Assembly: GCA_942491115.1 (NCBI GenBank)
Contig: CALNZV010000001.1
Span: 248,001 to 312,000 of the forward strand
DNA from: CALNZV01 sp942491115
GTDB lineage: Bacteria; Desulfobacterota; Desulfobacteria; Desulfobacterales; UBA5852
Reading direction: 5' to 3'
Length of the DNA: 64,000 bases
Below, in pieces: positions 1 through 8,800 of this stretch. The notes beneath the pieces are model-generated. The model searched no databases. It worked only from the letters and a program-made list of their open reading frames with translations, and was not told the DNA's origin. The translations under genes were made by a program, and so were the position numbers. Within the stretch, counting starts at the first letter, position 1; every line of letters starts with the position of its first letter.

Positions 1-2
1 TT

Positions 3-1067
3 GTACTGCCGGGGTATCAAGATCTTGAAGGGATTGCTTACGGCGGCATTCCATGGAACGGCCGGCTGTCGAAAGAAATGATCAGGAGTATCTTCTGGCC
101 CGGCAGCCCTGTTCATGACGGGGCGGCCATCGTCACCGGGGATCAGGTCAGCGAGGTCGGCGCTATATTGCCTCTCTCCATCCGATCGGATCTTCCCAGC
201 CACTACGGCACACGACATCGGGCGGCATTGGGGTTGTCCGATCAAACCGATGCCACGGTCATTGTGGTGTCAGAGGAACGGGGCGACGTGACCGTGACCC
301 GCAAGGACACCCTCACTCCTGCGCCCACCCCGGAGGATCTCCACGGGATTCTCGACGACCACACCGGCTATGGACGCTGGGGCAGCGGAAAGGACAACAC
401 CGGCCATCTTCAAATCGGTGCCGCAGCGATCGCCTCGTTTCTGATCGTATGCACCATCTGGTTCAGTTTTTCGACCGGCGGCTCCGAAGCCCTGGCCACC
501 CTCAATGTTCCTGTGGAATACATCAATCGGAATCCGTCGATGCTGATTCTTCAAACCTCCAACTCGACGGTCGAGATTCAGATGAGCGGGCCCAAGACCT
601 TGGTTCAATCGATCTCCGTGGATCAGATAAAGGTCCGATTCGATTTGTCCGATGCCGTGACGGGCACCAACATCCTCACCGTCGGTCAGAACAACGTGAC
701 CCATCCTCCCGGTGTGAAATTGAAACAGATCACACCGGAGACGATTCGTCTCGACCTGGATATCACCGCCCGCAAACAGCTGCCGATTCAAGTGGATTGG
801 ACCGGGAAACTGCCAGAGGGGATGCTGATTTCCGGGGCTGAAGTGGTACCGGATACGGCAGAGATCATCGGCGCTAAAGGGATCGTGGAAGGCTTGTCCA
901 CCCTGTACACGGTCAAGGTTCAGGTCGATGATCTGACGCCCCGTGGAGAACTCTCCATCCCCTTGGCCCTCAGACCAGCGTCGGTAAGCCTGGCCTCCCC
1001 TGCCGGCAACAGAGTCCGCATCCGCTACACCATGTCCAAGAGGGAACCCGTCGAGGACCTCCCCTGA
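3..1067 (+). CDS. Diadenylate cyclase (DisA_N) fused to YbbR repeats, 5' end outside the window
   Basis: The frame is open from base 3, so the N-terminus lies upstream of the window; 354 residues are visible. Residues 1 to about 95 are the end of a DisA_N/CdaA-type diadenylate cyclase domain, with both signature motifs: HDGAAI (the DGA motif) and GTRHRAALGLS (the RHR motif), followed by VVSEERG. This family condenses two ATP to c-di-AMP. A hydrophobic segment at about residues 140-160 (QIGAAAIASFLIVCTIWF) follows. The rest looks like YbbR repeats, which would lie outside the membrane. In Firmicutes the cyclase (CdaA) and its YbbR regulator (CdaR) are separate proteins; here they form one chain. 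An internal ATG at 78 is not the true start, because conserved cyclase sequence precedes it. The domain calls are firm; c-di-AMP synthesis is inferred. Confidence 0.85.
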   Translation, partial: VLPGYQDLEGIAYGGIPWNGRLSKEMIRSIFWPGSPVHDGAAIVTGDQVSEVGAILPLSIRSDLPSHYGTRHRAALGLSDQTDATVIVVSEERGDVTVTRKDTLTPAPTPEDLHGILDDHTGYGRWGSGKDNTGHLQIGAAAIASFLIVCTIWFSFSTGGSEALATLNVPVEYINRNPSMLILQTSNSTVEIQMSGPKTLVQSISVDQIKVRFDLSDAVTGTNILTVGQNNVTHPPGVKLKQITPETIRLDLDITARKQLPIQVDWTGKLPEGMLISGAEVVPDTAEIIGAKGIVEGLSTLYTVKVQVDDLTPRGELSIPLALRPASVSLASPAGNRVRIRYTMSKREPVEDLP

Positions 1068-1182
1068 ACCTTCCCGACCTTCTTCCGGGGGTGGGCTGAG
1101 TCCCTCGCATTGCCCGCCTGGCGATCTCCGACCCAAAAGGACGGCGGAACGGATCAGACAGAGGATTGCCGGGGATGGGAAT

Positions 1183-1830
1183 CTAAATCACCGGGGGATC
1201 GATGGTTCCCGAAGGTAGGGAAACGCCGTGGCACCGCTTGAGCCTTAGGAGGCCTGGACTCTTGTGTAGGTGCATCAGAGGGGAATCCACGCCGAGCCCA
1301 ATGAAATGGGCTTCAACAGCATCGAAGAGAACGGGTCTGTCCGGCCAACGAAACCCTTTGGCGTCGGCTTCAAGGGCGCCCCATTCCTTCAGGACATCAT
1401 GGCCGCAGTGGGCGATGGCGGCAGTGGCTGGTTCACATAGAAACATCTGACAGATGATGGGTTTGATCTGCCACAGACACCCTTCTGAACCCAGATAGAT
1501 GCATTTCATGGACGTGGCGGCGGGTGAAGCCAAGGTATCGATGAGGGCGGTCAGGGCCTCCGGCTCCGCTAAAACGGCATTGGCGACATGATCGGCGAAA
1601 AAAGTCATTACACCGTCTTTCGAGCAGCAGGCACTGAGGTGATTCTGAAAGCAGGACGCCGTGCATATGCCGCTGATGTGCCGGGTTAGAAACCGGTCTA
1701 CACGCTCACGGAAGACCCCATAGCTTCTGAACCGGTCTTTTAGCCGCTGGACATCGGCTGCAGTCATGGCTCGGAGGGCATCACGAACCATCAGGTGGCA
1801 ATCGAGCTGTTCTTTGCGGTAGGCATTCAT
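1183..1830 (-). CDS. YkgJ-like cysteine-cluster protein
   Basis: A 215-residue soluble protein. Eight or more cysteines form a pattern resembling the YkgJ zinc/iron-chelating family, with an N-terminal group (CTASCFQNHLSACCS) and a later C-x7-C-x8-C-x4-C group (from MKCIYLGSEGC to CQMFLC). I chose the ATG at 1830 because the longer in-frame reading overlaps the upstream scaffold gene and its extra N-terminus looks like low-quality translation. An ATG at 1899, 17 bases after the upstream stop, is the alternative; neither has a strong ribosome-binding site. It lies directly downstream of the NifU-like gene and is probably co-transcribed, which suggests a metal or Fe-S role. No function is established. 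Confidence 0.7.
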   Translation of the reverse strand: MNAYRKEQLDCHLMVRDALRAMTAADVQRLKDRFRSYGVFRERVDRFLTRHISGICTASCFQNHLSACCSKDGVMTFFADHVANAVLAEPEALTALIDTLASPAATSMKCIYLGSEGCLWQIKPIICQMFLCEPATAAIAHCGHDVLKEWGALEADAKGFRWPDRPVLFDAVEAHFIGLGVDSPLMHLHKSPGLLRLKRCHGVSLPSGTIDPPVI

Positions 1831-1915
1831 GGTTTCAAGCGGTTTCGTTGAAAGCGGGCTGAGAGTCGTTGCCCAATTGCCAAGGAAACGAATCACCATC
1901 TGTAGGGTTGGGGCT

Positions 1916-2530
1916 TCAACCCGATTTTGACGCTGGTTGGCTTCGGGATGGGGGCAGCAACTCAGAGGACTTGCCGCAGCACCCTCCCGCAGCCCGACAG
2001 TCCCCCTTTTGTTTTTCAGGAGAGCAGCGGCCGGCACGAGAATCCGCATTGGCGCCCGCTAACAGGGGGCCTGCGGGCACTTCTGCAGAAATCAACCCAC
2101 CGTTTTCACTGGATTGCTGATAGGCCCTGATGGCCTTTTGAAGGGCCTTGACCGACAATTGAATGCAGTGGTGTTTTTTGGCGGGAATGGCCTCAAGGGT
2201 GTTGAAGACATCACCGTCGTTTATCCGGAGGGCATCTTCCAAGGTTTTTCCCTTGACCAGGTCTACTGCGGCCATGGCAGCGGATATGGAACCGGCGCAA
2301 CCCAGAATTTGGTATTTGACATCCTCGATCCGCCTCTCCGTTACCTTGAGGAAAACGGTCATGGAATCCCCACAGGTGCCCACCATCTCGGAGATCTGAT
2401 CCGCATCATCCATCGATCCCATATGGGGCTTTCGAAGATAATAGTCGATCGCCTTTTCCGAGTAGCCGGTTCGAGACAACATGGCCCTCAACTCGTGATC
2501 ACTGTCGGGCTGCCTAGCGTAGTCGTTCAT
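1916..2530 (-). CDS. IscU/NifU N-domain-like iron-sulfur scaffold protein
   Basis: A 204-residue protein. Residues about 30-145 match the IscU/NifU_N fold, with the three expected cysteine contexts: GTCGDSM, LGCAGSISAAMA and HHCIQLS. These ligate a transient [2Fe-2S] cluster in known scaffolds. The tail after about residue 150 is rich in Ala, Gly and Ser, ends with a CCGKSS-type element and is not conserved in appearance, so it could be a tether. A GGAGG lies nine bases before the ATG at 2530. No cysteine desulfurase gene is nearby, so it would have to work with one encoded elsewhere. It is transcribed divergently from the synthase operon. Confidence 0.8.
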   Translation of the reverse strand: MNDYARQPDSDHELRAMLSRTGYSEKAIDYYLRKPHMGSMDDADQISEMVGTCGDSMTVFLKVTERRIEDVKYQILGCAGSISAAMAAVDLVKGKTLEDALRINDGDVFNTLEAIPAKKHHCIQLSVKALQKAIRAYQQSSENGGLISAEVPAGPLLAGANADSRAGRCSPEKQKGDCRAAGGCCGKSSELLPPSRSQPASKSG

Positions 2531-2677
2531 GGGAATTCACCTCCAAGAAAAAAAAGACGTTAATCGAAGCGCCGATGGGTAGCAAAAGAGCGTTTTCTAA
2601 AACGTTCGACCGTCAATGTCAAGGTATCCGATCCAACCGGCACCATGGACTGGGGGGCAATTGCCCAGCCGTTTAAC

Positions 2678-2721
2678 TTGCCATCCTGAGGCAAATCGGA
2701 TAATCTTATTGGTTTGTAAAC
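2678..2721 (+). promoter_or_regulatory. Predicted sigma70 promoter and overlapping palindrome before the Pfa-ole operon
   Basis: TTGCCA at 2678-2683 and TAATCT at 2701-2706 are spaced by 17 bases. Just downstream, at 2712-2721, lies the perfect palindrome GTTTGTAAAC, close to the expected transcription start, where a repressor would block initiation. A second near-palindrome, CGTTTTCTAAAACG, lies at 2591-2604. The leader to the ATG at 2807 would be about 90 bases. Sequence-based prediction only. Confidence 0.45.
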
Positions 2722-2806
2722 AACCGTGTCGAAAGGACGGTCGATCGCCGGGTGTGTGCGGGTGTGTGTGCCGTTCGACCGCTCTCTGACCCCAACAGTC
2801 ATCGTG

Positions 2807-5800
2807 ATGAACCCATATCCCATTGCCATTGTCAACGCAGCTGGCGTGTTTCCCGGTGCCGCGTCACTGGACCAGTTCTGGCGCCGCATGGTCGACCGCA
2901 CTGACTGCATCGTTCCCGTGTCCCCCGATCGGTGGGCAGCCCCAATCGAATCCATGGTCACCCCTAAAGCATGTCCGGATAAAGCCATTTCCGACCGCGC
3001 CGGGCTTATCGGGCATTTTCACTTCGATCCATCCGGCATCGCCCTGCCGCCGGAGATACTGACGGCCCTGGACCCTCTTTATCATCTGGTGCTTCACTGT
3101 GGCAGAGACGTTATGGGCGGAGGCGCGGTCTCTCCGAGGGAGCGTGCGAGGACCGGCGTCGTTCTGGCCGCCATCGCGCTGCCCACAGACGCGGCGTCGA
3201 CCTTTCTCCGGGATATCGTATTTGGTGCCTTGGAGCACCGTTTGTTCCCCGACGGAAGCCACCCAGGAGCCCCCACACCAACCCCAGTCGATGCCATGGC
3301 GGCACGGGTGACGGCACTGCCGGCCACGCTTCTGGCCACCGCTTTCGATCTCGGCGGCGGCGCCTATACCCTCGATGCGGCCTGCGCCTCCTCTCTTTAC
3401 GCCGTCAAACTCGCCTGCGACGCCCTGATGTCGGGCCGGGTTGACGCCATGATCGCCGGCGGCGTTTCCAGGCCGGACTGTCTTTACACCCAGGTGGGTT
3501 TCACCCAGTTGAAGGCCCTTTCCCCCTCCGGACGTTGCGCCCCCTTCGATCATCGTGCCGACGGCCTCGTGGTCGGGGAAGGCGCCGGGCTCGTTTTGTT
3601 GAAACGCCTGGATGACGCCGTGAAGTGCGGAGACACCGTCATGGGCGTCATTCGTGGAATCGGCATGTCCAATGACATGCGGGGAAGTCTTCTGGCACCG
3701 GAGGAGGAGGGTCAGGTCCGTTCCATGGAGGCGGCCTATGGGGCGGCCGGATGGCAGCCGGACTGGGTGGACTTGATCGAGTGCCACGGTGCGGGGACGC
3801 CGGTGGGCGATGCCGTTGAACTAAACAGCCTCTCCTCCCTCTGGAGGGGGGTGTCGTGGAGGCCGGGCCAATGCCCCATCGGATCGGTCAAGTCCGTCAC
3901 CGGGCATCTATTGACGGCCGCCGGCATTGCCGGGTTGATCAAAGTACTTCTCGGCATGGGACGCCACACCTTTCCCCCGTCGCTTCATTTCGACCGACCC
4001 CGCCCGGAAAGCCCCCTGGAGAAGGGACCGTTTCGGGTTCAAACCCATGCCGAGCCCTGGCCCCGTCGCGCAGCGGACACCCCTCGGCGGGCAGCTGTCA
4101 GCGCCTTCGGTTTTGGGGGCATCAACGCCCATTTGCTGGTCGAGGAATGGCTACCGGCGAGTCAACGACCGGCTGTAACCTTGACGGAGCCTCCCAAAGA
4201 ACCGGTAGCCGTCGTGGGCATGTCGGCCGCGTTCGGCCGTTGGTCAACCCTCGCCGATATGGAAAACGCCCTGTTCACCTGCCGCTCCGATCCCTACCCG
4301 GCCCCTGAAAATCGATGGAGAGGCTTGAACGAGGAACTGGAGCGGCGGCTCGGGAGGCCGGTCCCGGACGGCCATTACCTGACCTCCGTGGAAGTGCCCC
4401 TCAACCGCTTTCCCATCCCGCCGAAGGAACTCGAGGATATACTTCCCCAGCACCTGTTGATGCTGCTCACGGCCGCAGACGCCATGCGGGACGCCGGCAT
4501 TCCCACAAACAGGGATCACCCCCGAATGGGGGGCATCATCGGCATGGGTTTTGATTTTGAGGAGGCTCAATTCCAGCTACGGTGGAGCCTTCACCGAAAG
4601 ATACGTCAGTGGCAGGAGCGGTTCGGCTTTCCCCTCGGCGGCAACGATTTGACGTCCTGGTCAGCGGAACTCGCCGACGCCCTGTCCCCTCCACTCACCC
4701 ATGTCCGCACATTGGGGGCTCTGGGAAGCCTCATCGCCAGCCGCATCGCCAAATCCTTTCGATTCGGCGCCCCCAGTTTTGTCGTGTCGGAAGAGGAGGT
4801 CTCCGGCCTCCGGGCCCTTGAGATCGGTGTCCGCAGTCTTCAACAGATGGATTCCGACCTTATCCTCGCGGGGGCCGTCGATCTGCCGGGTGACATCGGC
4901 CAACTGGCCATCAGGGCCGGCTCGAAACCGGAGGCGGCACACCCTGAGACTCTGGCCGCGACGGGGCAGGAAGCCGAATCCCCCCCCGGGGAGGGGGCTG
5001 TTGCCGTCATCCTGAAGCGCCTGACCGACGCCCAAAGAGATGGAGACCGGATCTATGCCGTGATCCGGGGTATCGGATCGGCCTCCGGGGGCGCCGCTTC
5101 CGATTCATCCTCCTGCACCCAGGCCATTCGCAGGGCTCTCGGAGAGGCCGATCTCAGCCCCGCCGCCATTGGTCTCATCGAGACCCATGGCGGTGGGCGC
5201 TCGACGAAAGAAGACAGAGAGCGGAGAGCCCTTCACGACGTCTTTTCGCCTTCAGGCTTTCCAAGGGTGATCGGTTCTGTCACCCCCACCGCGGGGGCCA
5301 CGGGCGCCAGCGCCGGACTGCTGAGTCTGGTCAAATCGGCCCTGTGTCTGAAGCGCCGGCGCATCCCCGTATTGAGGACGGGCGACGGTGTGACCTCCGG
5401 CGAATGGGATACAGGACGATTTGGTTTCCCCCACCGGGCCCACTACTGGCTCCGAAACCGTGAAGACGGCCCCCGCCGCTCCTGCGTGTCGAGTCTGACG
5501 GCGGACGGCAATGCCATGGCCGTCGTCTTGGAAGAAGCCGATGGGGACCGGAATCGTCCGTCCGCCTCCATTTGGGTCCAGGAGGGCTCGATAGCGCCAT
5601 CCATGGGGATTTACCTCGTGGAAGGAGATTCACCGTCGGCACTGGTGAAGGGGCTGAACCGTCTCGAGGGCCACATCGCTTCACAGAGTGGCCCGGTCAG
5701 GGATTCGGCAGCGTCCTGGCTGGCAGAGACGGGTCGCCGGTACGATGCCCCCCTGGCAGTAGCCGTGGCCCTGTCCAGCTGCGACACTGCCGCTCAGTGG

Positions 5801-8800
5801 CTATCCGTTGCACGGCAATCCATCGAAGCCGGCTCCGTCTCCCGGTTCAGCCCGGGAGACGGGGTCTTCTACACCCCCAATCCCCTGGGCCCAGACTCCA
5901 AGGCAGCCCTGGTCTATCCGGGCTCCGGAAACCCCCACCCGTCCATGGGCCGTCGCATCGGTCTCTGTTGGCCGGGGGTTTTCGACGCCATGGACCATGA
6001 AGCCCCTCGGCTAAAAGACCGGTTCGGGACCACCGCCTCACTGTGGTCGCGCCCCGACCGCCCTACAGACGATGGGGACAGGGCTGCAGAATCTGCCGAA
6101 TCGGACCCTCGGAATCTGATTTGCATGCAGGTCATGTATGGATGGATGATCACCCGCCTGCTGACAGGGTTGGGTCTCTCTGCCCGGGCCGCCATCGGCT
6201 ACAGCCTCGGTGAATCGGCCGCCTATCTCGCCACCGGTGTCTGGACGGACCCCGACGAACTATTGAAGCGGGTCCAAAAAAGCCGCCTATTTACGGAAGA
6301 TCTCTACGGTCCCTGTAGATCCCTGCGACAGGCGTGGCGCATCCCCGAAAATGAGGAATTCCATTGGCTGGCCGCTACAGTGAACCGCCCGGCGGAGGCC
6401 GTGCGTGAGCTACTGCCCGACTATCCTCACCTTCGCCTTCTGGTGGTGAACTCCCCTGAAGAGTCGGTGATCGGGGGAGACCGGCGGCAGGTGACATCGG
6501 CGATCAGGCGACTCGGTGCCGAAGCGTTCGAGCTCTCCGGTGTGATATCGGTTCACAGCGACGCCATGCAGCCCGCGGCCGAGGCATACCGGCGCCTGCA
6601 TTTGCTGCCGGCCGATCCGAACACCGGATTGATCTATTACGGCTGCGCCTCTGCCGCCCCACTGATCCCGGACAGCAGCACTGCGGCCGATGCCATCCTT
6701 CAGCAGGGACTGAACGGATTTGATTTCTCCTCGGTGATCCGTCGGGCCCACCGGGACGGTATCCGGATCTTCATCGAAGCCGGTCCCGGCGCCTCCTGTA
6801 CTCGAATGATCCAACACAATCTGAAAGGTCTGGATCATCTGGCCCTGTCTGCCTCCAGCCCGTTTGAAGAGGAGGATCGGACCATTCTCAAACTGGCGGC
6901 GGCCCTGTCAGTCCATCGAGTGGCCCTGGATCTCTCCGTCCTGCTGCCGAATCGGCCGGAGGGCATCGAAATCAAACCCGACGCCAATCGGGTCACCCGA
7001 ATCGTGGGCGGCCCCCCGCTCGGGTTGCCGCCGCTTCCACGGCACCCCCAATTGACCCCACCCCAGCCGTCCCCTCCATCGTCGACACCGGAAAGATTCC
7101 CGACCCCCGCGACCGTCGCCCATGCCGGAGCCACCGACCTTCCCCCCCGGCAGACAGGAGCCGGAACTGTCGATCGGCTGTTGGCCGGAGCCGAGCACAC
7201 CGCCGCCGCCCATGGGCGATTTCTCGATTTCTCCAGAGATATGATCCGAGCCACCGCGGAAGCCGTCGAACTCAACACCCGATTGCTGGCCTTGAAGAAC
7301 AGCCCAGCCGCCGGGGCAAAGGCCCCGCCTGACGCGCCTCCGTCCTCCGCCAAACCATCCCCTATCTTCGATCGCGAACAATGCATGGCCTTTGCAGTGG
7401 GTTCCGTCGGGAATCTGTTCGGCCCTGAATTCCATGGGGTGGACGGATATCGGGCCAGGGTCCGTCTTCCCGACGAGCCCCTCATGCTGGTGGACCGGAT
7501 TCTACACATCGACGGGCGAAAAGGCGGTCTGGGACGGGGTCGAATCATTACCGAACACGACGTGCTTCCCGGCCAGTGGTACCTGGATGGCGGCAGGGCG
7601 CCCGTCTGCATTTCGGTGGAGGCCGGCCAGGCGGATCTGTTTCTATGCGCCTATCTGGGCATCGATTTAAGAGTCAAGGGACAGCGAACCTATCGTCTGC
7701 TGGATGCCTCGGTAACGTTTCACAGGGACCTCCCCCGCCCCGGCGACACCATCCGATACGATATTCGCATCGACCGGTTCATCCGCCAGGGGGAGACATG
7801 GATGTTTTTTTTCCAGTTCGACGGGACGATTGACGGCGCCCCCCTAATCACCATGAGAAACGGGTGCGCCGGGTTTTTTACCGAAACGGAAGTGGACCAG
7901 TCGGGGGGCATCATCCTTACCGACGATGAGCAAGCGCCCAGAGCCGGCAAGACGCCTCCGGACTGGCGACCTCCCACCCCCATGGCAAGGGAAGGCTTCA
8001 ACGACGACCAGCTGGAGGCGCTGAGAAGGGGAGATCTCGAATCCGCCTTCGGCCCCCTCTTCCGGAGCATCCGTCTTCCGTCGCTCCAGCGCCTTCCCGG
8101 CGGAAGGATGCGCCTCATCCACCGGGTGCTCGATCTCGATCCCTCAGGAGGACGATACGGTATCGGGCGTATCCGTGCCGAAGCCGACATTCGCCCCGAC
8201 GACTGGTTTCTCGTCTGCCATTTCGTCGACGACAGGGTCATGCCGGGAACCCTGATGTACGAGTGTTGCGCCCACACCCTTCGAGTGTTCATTCAGCGCA
8301 TGGGGTGGATCAGTCAGGGGGAGGACGTCTGCATAGAACCCATGATCGGCACCCCGGCGGTATTGAAGTGCCGTGGGCCCGTCACCCCGAAAACCCGAAA
8401 CGTGGTCTATGATATCGAGATTTCCGGCATTGGCTTCAACCCGGAGCCCTGGGTGACGGCTGACGCCCTCATATACGCCGACGGTCAACGGATCGTTCAG
8501 TTTTCAGGGATGTCCTTGAAGCTGACCGGCTCCAGCCGCGAGGATCTGGACCGCATCTGGACCGAGCCTACCGCCGGTCCGATCCGGATCACCCCTCAAA
8601 ACGCCCCAGGCCCTCTTTTCGACCGTCAGCACATCCTGGAATTCGCCGTTGGCCGCCCCTCGGCCGCCTTCGGTCCGCCATACCGCCCCTTCGACGACGA
8701 ACGCTTCATTGCCCGGCTGCCGGCGCCTCCCTATTCCTTCATCGATCGCGTGGTCTCGTCCGAAGCCAAGCCCTGGCGCCTTGAACCGGGAGGGTGGATG

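Noticed and set aside
270..1136. Leftward open frame of 288 codons opposite the diadenylate cyclase gene
   Set aside because: No family resemblance, low-complexity Gly/Arg/Gln composition, and it lies fully opposite a gene with clear motifs.
2864..3787. Leftward open frame of 307 codons inside the synthase gene
   Set aside because: It is the antisense of the first ketosynthase domain; long antisense frames are common in G+C-rich DNA.
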